A stretch of DNA of 23,470 nt from Patescibacteria group bacterium UBA2135 (GCA_002327685.1 DCXN01000022.1:50316-73785); one strand, 5' to 3'. Counted from the stretch's first letter, positions 1-7,373 are shown. Made by a program: numbers and translations. The notes: generated by a model not told the origin, from the letters alone.

Positions 1-3
1 GAG

Positions 4-50
4 TTAATATAAGACGAAGTGCTTTTATTAACGACGTAGAGTGAAGGCAA
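4..50 (+). repeat. Second repeat family (AAGACGAAGTGC / TAACGACGTAGAG)
   Basis: This stretch holds two short motifs, ATAAGACGAAGTGCTTTTAT and TAACGACGTAGAGTGA. Both recur near 17770-17895, in the opposite order, and the second recurs reversed at the end of murC near 5825-5842. It looks like a dispersed intergenic element that abuts the hairpin repeat at 51-138. Its function is unknown. Confidence 0.55.
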
Positions 51-138
51 ATGAACGGATGGACTCCGCAAGGTCCGACCTTCTCCCGTCGCTTCGCTCC
101 TCCTCAAGGTCAGACCTTTCTTCCGTCCATCCGTTCAT
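51..138 (+). repeat. Palindromic repeat copy R1
   Basis: This is a two-level hairpin. The outer arms ATGAACGGATGGAC and GTCCATCCGTTCAT pair perfectly over 14 bp. The inner arms AAGGTCCGACCTT and AAGGTCAGACCTT pair with one mismatch, around a loop containing TCGCTTCGCTCC. Similar copies occur near 2145, 5745, 7191, 8091 and 16071. The right arm ends one base into the stop codon of the TraG-like gene (138-140), so the element sits exactly at that gene's 3' end and may act as a transcription end or mRNA-stabilising hairpin. Confidence 0.85.
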
Positions 139-2039
139 CATATTTTTTTCTTGTCGGGGTCTGGTTTTACGTTGAGCATTTCTTTGAGTTCTACTTCGGG
201 AATTTCATGCGGATTGGTTTTTACATTTGTGTCCTGTGTTTTAACCGTTTTCTCCTTGTTATCTTTTTCTACTTCCTGATTCCTACTTCCTGATTCCTGA
301 TTCTCACCTTTCAGTGCCTGTTCAAGCGCTTTTTTTAATTCATCGGTATTGCGAGGATCAGTGCCGCTTTGTTTGTTTCTCGGATTTAACACATTCAACG
401 AAACCGGTTCCCTCTTTTGGGTAATATTTTCTATGAGCTCTTTCTGAAATACTTTCTTAAACGGCTGATGTGACTGTTGGTGTGACGATTGATGCGATGG
501 CTGGGATGACAATTGGGAAACTGCGCTCCGTCTGTCGGCTTGTCTCCGGTCGGTATATTTCTGTCCGGTCTGCCCTTCGGTTCGCGTATCAGTTCGCTTT
601 TCGGGGACCCTGTCATGTGTCTTCTGTGGCGACGGAGAAGATCTTTGCCCTTGCGATGTTGGGGAATACTTTTGCACTGGCGATGCTGGAGAATATTTTT
701 GTCCTTGTGAAGTTTTCGGCTTGCTACGCGCCTGTGGACTATCAGGAAAAGTCCCCTGCCGCTTTAATATTGCTTCCTCAACATCGGCACGTGGTTGAGC
801 ATGTATTTTTCTTGATTGTTCTACGACTTCTTTTTTTAATGATATGGCGGGTTTTTCAATAGGCGGTAATGTGGTCGCAGAAAACGGCTTTGACGCTAAT
901 CCATCAATCATTAATTTAAGATAAATTTGGTAAAGCCCCAAATTCACCATGTCGTCCGCATAAAACGTTGGGGAAAACTCTTTTTCAAAGATTTCAGCAT
1001 CCTCGGCACCAATTCGGAATGTAATTGTAGTGCCAACATTTCCAAATACTGCCTCACGTACCTCATCGGGCATCTGTCCGATATATTGATGAGCAATTGT
1101 CAGGCTTAATTTATATTTTCTTGATTCAGATAAGATATCCGCAAATGTCTCGTTCGCAAATGACTGAAATTCGTCAACATAGAAATAGAAAGAAGGTAAT
1201 TTTTCAAGCTCGTTCGCAGTAGAGTCAGCTCGCGACATTGCCGCCAAATAAATCTTAATAATAAGCATGCTTCCAAGCAGTTTTGAATTCGTATCTCCCA
1301 TGCGCCCTTTTGAAAGATTCATGATGAGAATTTTTTTTTCGTCCATTGCTTTCCGAAAATCAAAGGATGAATGCGGCTGACCGAGAATATTCCTGATAAG
1401 CGGATTTGAAACAAATTGTCCAATTTTATTTTGAATAGCAGGCGTAGCATCCTGTGTGTATCGATCAGTGTAATTGGCAAACTCTTCGGTCCAGAATGAT
1501 TTAATAACCGGATCGGTTATGTGTGACACAACATCTTTACGAAATTCTTTATTGATGAGCATGCGATTCACATCAAGAAGTGTTGAGTCCGGATATTCAA
1601 GAAGAGCAAACAGAGTATTTGATAAAATATATTCCATTCGCGCAGACCACATATCAAGCCAAATTCTTTTAAACGAACTTACAAGACCACTTACTACGAG
1701 ATGGCGCTTGTCATATCCAACATCTTCCATGATGTTAAAAGAGATGGGATATGCCATATCAAATGGCGTAAAGTGAATCACATCCTTTACACGCTCTTCA
1801 GGAACATAATCAAGGAGTGTCTCTGCTGCTTCTCCATGCGGATCAATAAAAGCAACGCCGTTGCCGTTTTGAATATCTTGCGCTGCCATGTTCTCAAGAA
1901 GCACAGATTTTCCCATACCAGTTTTCCCGATAATATAAACGTGCTTACTACGATCAATCGCCTTAATACCAAAAACACGCTCCCTGCCGCGGCTGTCAGC
2001 TTTTGCAAAATATGTTTTTCTGTCGGTTTCTTCACGCAT
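138..2039 (-). CDS. TraG/VirD4-like conjugation-type ATPase with disordered tail
   Basis: This 633-residue protein carries a Walker A motif GKTGMGKS at about residues 38-45, a DPHGE motif near 66-70, a Walker B FYFYVDE at about 284-290 followed by FQSF, and an AHQYIGQ motif near 316-322. The order fits the type IV coupling-protein/HerA-like superfamily, hexameric ATPases that move DNA or protein at the membrane. No transmembrane segment is visible in the first 30 residues, so this is either a soluble motor or one tethered by a partner. From about residue 400 the chain becomes low-complexity (S, Q, P, K, R), with repeated KYSP and SHQ units and a repeated TTCCTGATTCC tract in the DNA near 275-301. 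No other conjugation gene lies in the window. The next gene on this strand begins beyond a 215-bp inverted repeat. The ATPase assignment is firm; the transported substrate is unknown. Confidence 0.88.
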   Translation of the reverse strand: MREETDRKTYFAKADSRGRERVFGIKAIDRSKHVYIIGKTGMGKSVLLENMAAQDIQNGNGVAFIDPHGEAAETLLDYVPEERVKDVIHFTPFDMAYPISFNIMEDVGYDKRHLVVSGLVSSFKRIWLDMWSARMEYILSNTLFALLEYPDSTLLDVNRMLINKEFRKDVVSHITDPVIKSFWTEEFANYTDRYTQDATPAIQNKIGQFVSNPLIRNILGQPHSSFDFRKAMDEKKILIMNLSKGRMGDTNSKLLGSMLIIKIYLAAMSRADSTANELEKLPSFYFYVDEFQSFANETFADILSESRKYKLSLTIAHQYIGQMPDEVREAVFGNVGTTITFRIGAEDAEIFEKEFSPTFYADDMVNLGLYQIYLKLMIDGLASKPFSATTLPPIEKPAISLKKEVVEQSRKIHAQPRADVEEAILKRQGTFPDSPQARSKPKTSQGQKYSPASPVQKYSPTSQGQRSSPSPQKTHDRVPEKRTDTRTEGQTGQKYTDRRQADRRSAVSQLSSQPSHQSSHQQSHQPFKKVFQKELIENITQKREPVSLNVLNPRNKQSGTDPRNTDELKKALEQALKGENQESGSRNQEVEKDNKEKTVKTQDTNVKTNPHEIPEVELKEMLNVKPDPDKKKI

Positions 2040-2080
2040 GATAGATTTTTAAGGAGTGAGACGACTATAAAAATCATCAC

Positions 2081-2295
2081 CCCCTCACTCAACTTTAACT
2101 TAAATTTTTCGGTAAAAATAGTAGGCTATGTCCGGCCTTGAGGAAAAAACTGTGTAAAACTGTACCGCAAGGTCTGGTCTTCTCCCGTCGTTTCACTCCT
2201 CCTCAAGGCCAGACCTGGCTGCACAGTTTTTGGGAAAAGGCCGGACCTTGGTTTCTTTACGACCGAAAAATTTAAATTAAAGTTGAGTGATGGGG
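2081..2295. repeat. Nested inverted repeat, about 215 bp, containing repeat copy R2
   Basis: Three inverted pairs are nested. The outer arms 2081-2113 and 2263-2295 match with few differences (TCACTCAACTTTAA against TTAAAGTTGAGTGA, then TTTTTCGG against CCGAAAAA). The middle arms GTCCGGCCTT at 2130-2139 and AAGGCCGGAC at 2237-2246 are exact. The inner arms AAAAACTGTG at 2145-2154 and CACAGTTTTT at 2222-2231 are exact and enclose a copy of the AAGGTCTGG/CCAGACCT repeat core. It fills the gap between the TraG-like gene and the hydrolase gene and holds no credible ORF. It may be a MITE-like element or a very large RNA hairpin. No clear target-site duplication was seen. Confidence 0.75.
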
Positions 2296-2334
2296 GTTAA
2301 TAATATTATACAACTCAAAGATTATATGGTCAAA

Positions 2335-3546
2335 TTACTCATTTGGTAACAATATCTCCCTAGTATATTGATTTGTCGGGTCCCAGAGCATCCATGAGTC
2401 TAGACCGGCATCGTAGACCGCTTGGATTTGGGCCTTCACCATTTCTGGAGTATACGGTACTGGATAGTCAAAATCTTGAAGCCATGGACGTAATTTTTCT
2501 GGAGTTGAACTTGCGGCATAAAGCTTCTTCACAGCTTGATCCATGGAAAATTTTACTATTTCATATGAATATGCGTTTACATTTTGATGTCCGTTAAATC
2601 CTTTTGGATAATGAGAGGGATAAACCATCGGCGCAATATAATCGAAATACGGCTCGGCGAATTCAATAGTCTGCCCTATGTTTAAGTCATCAGAATTGGT
2701 TGCCACCATGCCAAACATGTCCGCGGAAAGAACCGCGCCTGTTTGCTTGAGTTCACTGTAAAGGTACGCGAAAAAATCTTTTACTACATGCGCTTTTCCA
2801 AAATCTGGATCGGCAAGTACTATTTCTTCGCTTACAGGATAATAAATATCCCGCATGTTTCCGTCCGATGGAAAACGAATATAGTCAAAATTAAGCTCAT
2901 CAAATCCAACATTGTATGATTCATGCGATAATTCCACAATGTAATCCCAGTATTCACGCGCACCAGCATCTATAAAGCTAATACCTTTATAATCTTCCCA
3001 AGTAGTTTTATCGCTTTCTTTCTGTACTGCAATGTTGGGATGTTTTTTAGCAAAATGTGGATCCTGGAAAACAGTGATGCGTCCAATTACATATATGTCT
3101 TTTTCGTGAAGCGCTGAAATAAATTCACGCATATCACTTACGGTGCAAGTTAGACCTTCTGCATCCTTAAACCTAGGGTCTTTCGTGGAAAATGCAATAT
3201 TGCCGCTGTAGTCTTTGATATCTATGACAAACGCGTTTACTTCTGTCTCTTCCGCAATTGAGACAAGCCGTTTGCGTAAACTCGGTGTACCCGCGATACA
3301 GCTTGTCATGTAAAGCGCCCGAACGAATTCCGGAGTTTTTAAATGCGTAACCGGCGGCTCTTTAGGCACTTCTTCTACTGACACATCAACAGCCGCAAGT
3401 TCTTCTTCTGTATTCACTTCATACACTGTCGGTAAAAGAACCGAGATTGCAAAAATACCGACAGCACCAAGCAAAAGAAGTCCGAGTGCGGGGAAAATAT
3501 ATTTCTTACACCTTGCAAGAGCTTGTTTGTTCATGTTTGGTAACAC
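2335..3546 (-). CDS. Membrane-anchored putative glycoside hydrolase (DUF4015-like)
   Basis: This 403-residue protein has an N-terminal hydrophobic anchor at about residues 16-38, a short linker, then a TIM-barrel-like region. Landmarks include NAFVIDIKDYSGNIAF, YVIGRITVFQDPHFA, GFDELNFDYIRFPSDG and YFDYIAPMVYPSHYP, a pattern I associate with the putative glycoside hydrolase family DUF4015 (GH13-like fold). It probably acts outside the membrane on a polysaccharide, but the substrate cannot be read from sequence. The start overlaps the upstream small membrane gene by 41 bases. A second ATG four codons in (MNKQALARCK) is equally plausible. The overlap suggests translational coupling with the 3506-3715 gene. 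The family call is fairly firm; the activity is unproven. Confidence 0.82.
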   Translation of the reverse strand: MLPNMNKQALARCKKYIFPALGLLLLGAVGIFAISVLLPTVYEVNTEEELAAVDVSVEEVPKEPPVTHLKTPEFVRALYMTSCIAGTPSLRKRLVSIAEETEVNAFVIDIKDYSGNIAFSTKDPRFKDAEGLTCTVSDMREFISALHEKDIYVIGRITVFQDPHFAKKHPNIAVQKESDKTTWEDYKGISFIDAGAREYWDYIVELSHESYNVGFDELNFDYIRFPSDGNMRDIYYPVSEEIVLADPDFGKAHVVKDFFAYLYSELKQTGAVLSADMFGMVATNSDDLNIGQTIEFAEPYFDYIAPMVYPSHYPKGFNGHQNVNAYSYEIVKFSMDQAVKKLYAASSTPEKLRPWLQDFDYPVPYTPEMVKAQIQAVYDAGLDSWMLWDPTNQYTREILLPNE

Positions 3547-3715
3547 GATGACTGGAAGTATTACGTTTACTTAGCATGATAAACGAAAGAGAAATTGCCG
3601 CTACGGCAAATCCGGCAATAAATAAAAATATTGTTTTCCACTCTGGCGGAAATCCGAGAAATGGGAAGAAAAATATAATGACGCCTAGTGCAAATAATGT
3701 CCAGTGTTTATGCAT
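3506..3715 (-). CDS. Small two-helix membrane protein
   Basis: This 69-residue protein has two hydrophobic helices, about residues 7-22 (LFALGVIIFFFPFLGF) and 28-48, followed by a polar tail. Its 3' end overlaps the start of the hydrolase gene by 41 bases, so the two are probably co-expressed, and it may accompany that envelope protein. A -10-like TATACT lies at 3725-3730 on the minus strand. That would start transcription only about 3 bases before the ATG, so the message may be leaderless. There is no SD. I do not recognise the family. Confidence 0.6.
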   Translation of the reverse strand: MHKHWTLFALGVIIFFFPFLGFPPEWKTIFLFIAGFAVAAISLSFIMLSKRNTSSHRVTKHEQTSSCKV

Positions 3716-3762
3716 ATGTATTTTAGTATACAGTGCTTTGCACAGAAATTAAAGTATGGAAA

Positions 3763-3784
3763 GCCGCTTGCGTAAACAAGCGGC
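3763..3784 (-). terminator. Hairpin after the zinc-ribbon gene
   Basis: The arms GCCGCTTG and CAAGCGGC are perfect 8-bp complements around a 6-base loop, just past the stop of the 3793-4131 gene. The U-tract that follows on the minus strand is weak (CTTTCC), so termination may be partial. Confidence 0.6.
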
Positions 3785-3792
3785 AAAATTGG

Positions 3793-4131
3793 TTACCCCA
3801 CAGAGATAGACGAGATATCATCTTCGGAGAAGAAAGAGGGATAGCGACCATCAACTGAATGAGGTAAAGGTATATCAAACACAACAGAATAACGCACTTC
3901 ATGTGTTGCATTAACAAAAAGGACCCTATCAATAGTTCCTCGAAACATGTTTTGTTCAAAGATTCCACCGCCGCAATTTGTTTTAACAAACGCGGTAACC
4001 CTATCACCTTCTGCAAACTTATTGCTACGCCCTTGTGCTTCGCAGCCTTCAACCATGGTGCGGACTGTTGACTCGTTTCCACAAATCTCACATTTGTGAC
4101 GTGTCTTCTTCTTCATGAAAACAACTTTCAT
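3793..4131 (-). CDS. Small protein with N-terminal zinc-binding cysteines
   Basis: This 112-residue protein has one CxxC pair (CEICG) near residues 14-17, with single cysteines near 29 and 53. That suggests a zinc knuckle or half zinc ribbon followed by a beta-rich region (GDRVTAFVKTNCGGG, GTIDRVLFVNATHEVRYSV). The middle resembles a small barrel of the kind used to bind nucleic acid or protein, but I do not recognise the family. A second in-frame ATG five codons in (MKKKTRHKCEICG) could be the true start; neither has a clear SD. It has its own promoter at 4152-4179 and its own hairpin at 3763, so it is a single-gene unit. Confidence 0.65.
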   Translation of the reverse strand: MKVVFMKKKTRHKCEICGNESTVRTMVEGCEAQGRSNKFAEGDRVTAFVKTNCGGGIFEQNMFRGTIDRVLFVNATHEVRYSVVFDIPLPHSVDGRYPSFFSEDDISSISVG

Positions 4132-4151
4132 CCAATTTGCAATCTAATAGC

Positions 4152-4179
4152 AATCTAGCAGTGTGGAAAAAATTGTCAA
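4152..4179 (-). promoter_or_regulatory. Sigma70-type promoter for the zinc-ribbon gene
   Basis: On the minus strand, TTGACA (4174-4179) and TAGATT (4152-4157) are 16 bases apart. Transcription would start near 4145, about 14 bases before the first ATG. The TGA stop codon of rsmI lies inside the -35 box. Confidence 0.7.
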
Positions 4180-4892
4180 ACGCCCTCAATCATTACGACG
4201 AATTCGCCTTTTATTTTTTTGGGATTTTTCTCAAAATAATCTAAGACTTCTTTTGAGTTCCCAGAAATTACTTCCTCGTAAATTTTTGTTAGTTCACGAG
4301 CGATGACAATCTTGCGAGATGCCATAAGATTTTTGTCAAGAGATTGAAGGGTTTTCAGTATACGATGTGGTGATTCGTAAAAGACAACAGTTCGCTTTGA
4401 CGCGGCAATTTCTTTAAAAAGCGTCTCTCGTCCTTTTTTGTGTGGCAGAAATCCTAAAAACAGAAAATCAGATGCCGGAAGCCCGCTTATTGAAAGAGCG
4501 GCAATCGCTGCGTTTGCGCCCGGTATAGCAACAATCTTTGCACCTATCTCCCTCACCTCTTGTATCAATCGAGCGCCCGGGTCAGATATAATTGGTGTCC
4601 CAGCATCAGAGACAAGCGCAACATCTTTGCCTTCTTCAAGCAATCTTATAACCTTTTTAATTGAAGCGCCGCTTCGTTGTTCGTTGTAGGTTATGAGTTG
4701 CCTGCCCCGCTGCCCCGCCGAAGGCGGGGCTTTGCGAGATTTGATTTCAATCTCATGTCGTTCAAGAAGCCGTTTGGTCACCCGTGTATCCTCGCACAAA
4801 ATCACGTCAACTTCTTTAAGCACACGAATCGCCCGAAGCGTTATGTCTTCAAGATTTCCGATTGGTGTTGCAACAATATATAAAATACCCAT
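4176..4892 (-). CDS. rsmI: 16S rRNA 2'-O-methyltransferase RsmI
   Basis: RsmI methylates the ribose of C1402 in the 16S rRNA decoding centre using SAM. The N-terminus LYIVATPIGNLEDITLRA, the CEDTRVTKRLL segment, VALVSDAGTPIISDPG and the IPGANAAIAALSISGLP region are family hallmarks of the tetrapyrrole-methylase fold. At 238 residues it is shorter than typical homologues (about 280), mainly because the C-terminal extension is missing. Between HEIEIKSRK and LITYNEQ there is an extra stretch of about 11 residues (APPSAGQRGRQ). It is encoded by a perfect GC-rich palindrome at 4712-4730, apparently an in-frame repeat insertion. The start lies 4 bases after the stop of the ArsR-like gene, so the two probably form an operon. 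Confidence 0.95.
   Translation of the reverse strand: MGILYIVATPIGNLEDITLRAIRVLKEVDVILCEDTRVTKRLLERHEIEIKSRKAPPSAGQRGRQLITYNEQRSGASIKKVIRLLEEGKDVALVSDAGTPIISDPGARLIQEVREIGAKIVAIPGANAAIAALSISGLPASDFLFLGFLPHKKGRETLFKEIAASKRTVVFYESPHRILKTLQSLDKNLMASRKIVIARELTKIYEEVISGNSKEVLDYFEKNPKKIKGEFVVMIEGV
4698..4730 (-). repeat. Palindromic insertion inside rsmI
   Basis: The arms GCCCCGCC (4712-4719) and GGCGGGGC (4723-4730) are perfect complements around GAA. The tract is far richer in GC than the rest of the gene. It corresponds to the residues that interrupt an otherwise standard RsmI alignment. The reading frame is kept. Confidence 0.7.
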
Positions 4893-4896
4893 ACAT

Positions 4897-5181
4897 CTAT
4901 TCTAGTGTTCTTAAGAATTTGAGAATTGAAAGAGCTCGTGTAGTGAGTTTATGGCGTACCGTATTGCCTTCATTCCGTTTTATAACAAGCCCCGCAATTG
5001 CAAGACGACGGATGTGTTCTGAAATTGTCTTGAAATTCACCTGAAGATTGTCCGCTATTTCTTCAACAGAAAGTTCTGGAGATTTTTTAAGCAATTCCAT
5101 AATTTGAATACGCCGATGATTAGAAAATCCACGCACCAACCGCTCAAGTTCTTTGTAGGTTTTTGTATTTTTGTACCGCAT
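4897..5181 (-). CDS. ArsR-like winged-helix regulator
   Basis: This 94-residue protein is a single winged-helix domain. The segment FSNHRRIQIMELL is followed by a helix-turn-helix (LSVEEIADNLQVNFKTISEHIRRL) and a wing (GLVIKRNEGNTVRHKLT). That is typical of ArsR/SmtB-type DNA-binding proteins. No cysteine pair of a metal sensor is visible, so the signal is unknown. It is transcribed from a promoter at 5195-5223 whose -35 box lies inside a near-perfect 38-bp palindrome, which strongly suggests autoregulation. It reads into rsmI with a 4-base gap. Sequences with the same architecture as the palindrome occur at 4898, 10751 and 11530. Confidence 0.88.
   Translation of the reverse strand: MRYKNTKTYKELERLVRGFSNHRRIQIMELLKKSPELSVEEIADNLQVNFKTISEHIRRLAIAGLVIKRNEGNTVRHKLTTRALSILKFLRTLE
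4898..4927. promoter_or_regulatory. Palindrome site S1, at the ArsR-like gene / rsmI junction
   Basis: The site has an outer TATTCT, a 4-base gap, the centre TTCTTAAGAA, a 4-base gap and an outer AGAATT. It has the same architecture as the palindrome over the ArsR-like gene's promoter. It overlaps the last codons and stop of that gene and lies 6 bases upstream of the rsmI start, where bound protein could affect transcription into rsmI. Confidence 0.45.
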
Positions 5182-5194
5182 ATGCTTTCTTTAA

Positions 5195-5223
5195 AATCTA
5201 AGTGAAACCTAAACTATTCTCAA
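5195..5223 (-). promoter_or_regulatory. Promoter of the ArsR-like gene
   Basis: On the minus strand, TTGAGA (5218-5223) and TAGATT (5195-5200) are 17 bases apart. Transcription would start about 7 bases before the ATG at 5181. The -35 box lies inside the palindrome at 5211-5248, so a bound repressor would block RNA polymerase. Confidence 0.65.
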
Positions 5224-5248
5224 ATTCTTGAGAATTTGAGAATAGTTT
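5211..5248. promoter_or_regulatory. Palindromic operator S2
   Basis: Two perfect 18-base arms, AAACTATTCTCAAATTCT and its complement, flank a 2-base centre. Inside it are outer TATTCT/AGAATA half-sites and a central TTCTTGAGAA, each separated by 4 bases. The overlap with the regulator's own -35 box points to an autoregulatory operator. Confidence 0.75.
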
Positions 5249-5355
5249 AGCATGTACATAAAAAGTAGCAAATGACTACAACAAACGAAAAAACGGCAAA
5301 TACAAAAAATGAAGAGGATGTATGCTGGCTATAACGACAACTTTTGTTGTTGTCA

Positions 5356-5380
5356 AAAAAACCACCAGATCGCGGTGGTT
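5356..5380 (-). terminator. Intrinsic terminator of the 54-aa gene
   Basis: On the minus strand, AACCACC and GGTGGTT form a 7-bp stem, followed by a run of T. It lies about 30 bases after the stop of the small ORF at 5409-5573. Confidence 0.7.
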
Positions 5381-5408
5381 TCTGTGTTTGTATATGGTGC
5401 GATACTGT

Positions 5409-5573
5409 TTACCGATTTTTTTTCTTTTTCTTCGTACGGGATAGTTCAGTGGACACGCCCATCGTTGGAATGCCAATCAAGAGATCAAGAAGCCCTAGCC
5501 CTCTACCGTCTTTCTTTTTTTCCTTTTCTTTCTTTGGCGGCTCTGCAGGTGAAAATTGTTCAAATTTATTCAT
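5409..5573 (-). CDS. Small 54-aa charged protein, unrecognised
   Basis: This short reading frame begins MNKFEQFSPAEPPKKEKEKK, continues with a hydrophobic patch (GRGLGLLDLLIGIPTMGVS) and ends in a lysine-rich tail (TKKKKKNR). The layout of basic ends around a short apolar helix could suit a peripheral membrane or ribosome-associated peptide, but I do not recognise it. It is closely followed by an intrinsic terminator at 5356, which supports it being a real gene. No SD is visible upstream, only an AT-rich TATATTTAATTAT stretch. The overlapping longer frames on both strands run through the terminator and look like chance. Confidence 0.55.
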   Translation of the reverse strand: MNKFEQFSPAEPPKKEKEKKKDGRGLGLLDLLIGIPTMGVSTELSRTKKKKKNR

Positions 5574-5581
5574 ATAATTAA

Positions 5582-5744
5582 ATATAGCACAGTATTTGTA
5601 ATAAAGATTTCTTGGAGCGTTGACCTGCGTTAATTCTTCCCGCCAAAGGCGAGGCTCGCTCGCCTCGACGAGCGAGAACGAGGTCGGACCAGAGGCGGCG
5701 GCTCGACAGAAAAAATTGGGTGAAAACGCCAGCCTCTTTGCGCA
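5582..5744. repeat. GC-rich mosaic of small palindromes
   Basis: No gene is visible here. From about 5640 the DNA turns GC-rich, with overlapping palindromes such as GAGGCTCGCTCGCCTC and CGAGCGAG, in contrast to its AT-rich surroundings. It leads directly into repeat copy R3 and looks like accumulated repeat debris. Confidence 0.5.
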
Positions 5745-5822
5745 GTAAATGGACTCCGCAAGGTCCGGCCTTCTCCCGTCGCTTCGCTCCTCCTCAAGGC
5801 CAGACCTTTCTCGTCCATTTGC
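5745..5822 (+). repeat. Palindromic repeat copy R3
   Basis: The outer arms GTAAATGGAC and GTCCATTTGC pair with one G-T. The inner arms AAGGTCCGGCCTT and AAGGCCAGACCTT pair with one mismatch. It lies just beyond the 3' end of murC, in the same orientation as the other copies. The murC stop falls in an adjoining TAACGACGTAAAGCGA motif of the second repeat family (see 4-50). Confidence 0.85.
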
Positions 5823-5828
5823 CTCGCT

Positions 5829-7121
5829 TTACGTCGTTAGTTGCTCGGCGACTTTGTATATGTCGCCTGCGCCGATGGTAAAAATGACATCATCTTTTTT
5901 GGCATGTTCTGTTACATATTCCTGTATCTCTTGGAAAGTACTTAGGGCAACTGCATTGGGGTTATGCGCTTTAATTTTTTCAGCAAGTATTTCCGAACTA
6001 ATACCAGGAATTTTGTTTTCACGAGCGGCGTAAATGGGGGCAATAATCACTTTATCTGCATCAGAGAAACTTGCGGCAAATTCATCAAGCAGTAATTTAG
6101 TTCTACTATATAGATGCGGCTGGAAAATGACAATTAATCTTTTACCAGGGAAAGATTCCCGCGCGGCTTTGAGCGTTGCCTTTATTTCAACCGGATGGTG
6201 CGCATAATCATCATAGATTAAAGCATCGTTTTTTATTTTTCCTTTATACTCAAACCTACGCCATGTCCCCTTGAAATTAGATAATGATGCAATAGCTGTG
6301 TCACGGGGAATTTTTAAAATTTCTGCAGTAGCGAGAGCCGCTTGCGCGTTTAAGATGTTGTGTTCGCCTGGCACGCGGAGGTGGACGTCTGTCATGTCAT
6401 GCGAAGTATAGTCAATAACTTGTCCGCGTGCTTCTTTTATTGCAGGGGCAACAGAGGCGTCATGTGGGTTTGTAACAATGTATCCATCTTTTGGCACTTT
6501 TTGCGCAAGTTCTCCAAATGCGCTTTGAATGTCTTGTAAATCACGATAATAATCAAGATGGTCACTATCAATATTTGTAATTACTAAGATATTTGGATTT
6601 AAATGCAAAAATGATCGACTGTATTCGCATGCCTCAACTACAAGAATATCACTCGTGCCAGGAACAAAATTGGTTCCTCCGTCTACAAGAATACTTCCGA
6701 CAATAATGGTGGGAGAGCGATCAGCATCTTTAAGAATTTTGCCAATCATCGCGGTGGTTGTTGTCTTGCCATGCGTTCCTGAAACAGCAATCGTAAACAT
6801 GCCTTTAGAAATGAGTCCCAATGCTTCCGGATATGAAAAAGTAGGAATGTTAAAAGAGCGCGCTTTTTTAAGCTCGGGATTATCATCCTTCACCGCAATC
6901 GTATACAATACCGCGTCCATGTCAGAAGTAATATGTTCTTCTTTATGTCCGATTAAAATTTTTGCCCCTTCTTTTTTAAGCCCATCAGTGATCGGCGTTT
7001 CTTCTGTGTCAGAACCCGTTACCGATTTGCCAGATAAAAGCATCATGCGCGCCACAGCAGATGTTCCGATGCCACCGATTCCGATAAAATGAATTTTTTT
7101 CCATTCTTTGAAATTTATCAT
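5829..7121 (-). CDS. murC: UDP-N-acetylmuramate--L-alanine ligase MurC
   Basis: MurC adds L-alanine to UDP-MurNAc in the cytoplasmic peptidoglycan pathway, using ATP. The protein shows the N-terminal nucleotide motif GIGGIG at about residues 14-19, the ATP-binding GTHGKTTTT at about 115-123, EACEYSRSFLHLNP, ITNIDSDHLDYY in the central domain, and DDYAHHPVEIKAT and FQPHLYSRTK in the C-terminal domain. The length, 430 residues, is slightly short of the usual 450-490. The last residues (QLTT) and the stop are encoded by a repeat-family motif. A -10-like TATAGT at 7136-7141 would place the transcript start about 8 bases before the ATG, and no SD is visible, so translation may be almost leaderless. 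murD lies further upstream, separated by an orphan gene. Confidence 0.95.
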   Translation of the reverse strand: MINFKEWKKIHFIGIGGIGTSAVARMMLLSGKSVTGSDTEETPITDGLKKEGAKILIGHKEEHITSDMDAVLYTIAVKDDNPELKKARSFNIPTFSYPEALGLISKGMFTIAVSGTHGKTTTTAMIGKILKDADRSPTIIVGSILVDGGTNFVPGTSDILVVEACEYSRSFLHLNPNILVITNIDSDHLDYYRDLQDIQSAFGELAQKVPKDGYIVTNPHDASVAPAIKEARGQVIDYTSHDMTDVHLRVPGEHNILNAQAALATAEILKIPRDTAIASLSNFKGTWRRFEYKGKIKNDALIYDDYAHHPVEIKATLKAARESFPGKRLIVIFQPHLYSRTKLLLDEFAASFSDADKVIIAPIYAARENKIPGISSEILAEKIKAHNPNAVALSTFQEIQEYVTEHAKKDDVIFTIGAGDIYKVAEQLTT

Positions 7122-7190
7122 AGAGGTATTTTAAAACTATAGCATATTAGAGAATTGTAGATTATAAAACCTTGTTAACTCCTCGGCTCG

Positions 7191-7269
7191 GCAAACGGAC
7201 TCCGCAAGGTCCGGCCTTCTCCCGTCGCTTCGCTCCTCCTCAAGGCCAGACCTTTTTCCGTCCATTTGC
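7191..7269 (+). repeat. Palindromic repeat copy R4
   Basis: The outer arms GCAAACGGAC and GTCCATTTGC, and the inner arms AAGGTCCGGCCTT and AAGGCCAGACCTT, enclose the loop with TCGCTTCGCTCC. It is preceded by GTTAACTCCTCGGCTCGGC, which recurs inverted near 17825. It lies between the murC promoter region and the terminator of the 7374-7889 gene. Confidence 0.85.
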
Positions 7270-7288
7270 GCTCGCTCTTAAAGAAAAG

Positions 7289-7327
7289 CCCCTCGGAAAC
7301 TTTGTTGATATCAAAGTTCCCGAGGGG
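7289..7327 (-). terminator. Intrinsic terminator of the 7374-7889 gene
   Basis: A long stem pairs CCCCTCGG.AACTTTG with CAAAGTT.CCGAGGGG, with one mismatch and a 7-base loop. On the minus strand it is followed by CTTTTCTTT. Confidence 0.85.
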
Positions 7328-7373
7328 GTGAAGTGTTCCGCCGCCACTTGAAATTGCAATGAGTAGGCAAGAA

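Noticed and set aside
470..862. Plus-strand 130-codon frame
   Set aside because: Antisense to the low-complexity tail of the TraG-like gene, with no known motif or signals.
1701..2141. Plus-strand 146-codon frame
   Set aside because: It lies opposite the well-supported TraG-like ATPase, with no promoter or SD, and runs into the inverted repeat. It is a shadow frame.
3723..4091. Minus-strand 122-codon frame
   Set aside because: Alternative frame of the zinc-ribbon gene. It reads through the hairpin at 3763 and has no initiation signals.
5276..5476. Minus-strand 66-codon frame
   Set aside because: It runs through the terminator at 5356 and overlaps the better-supported 54-aa frame.
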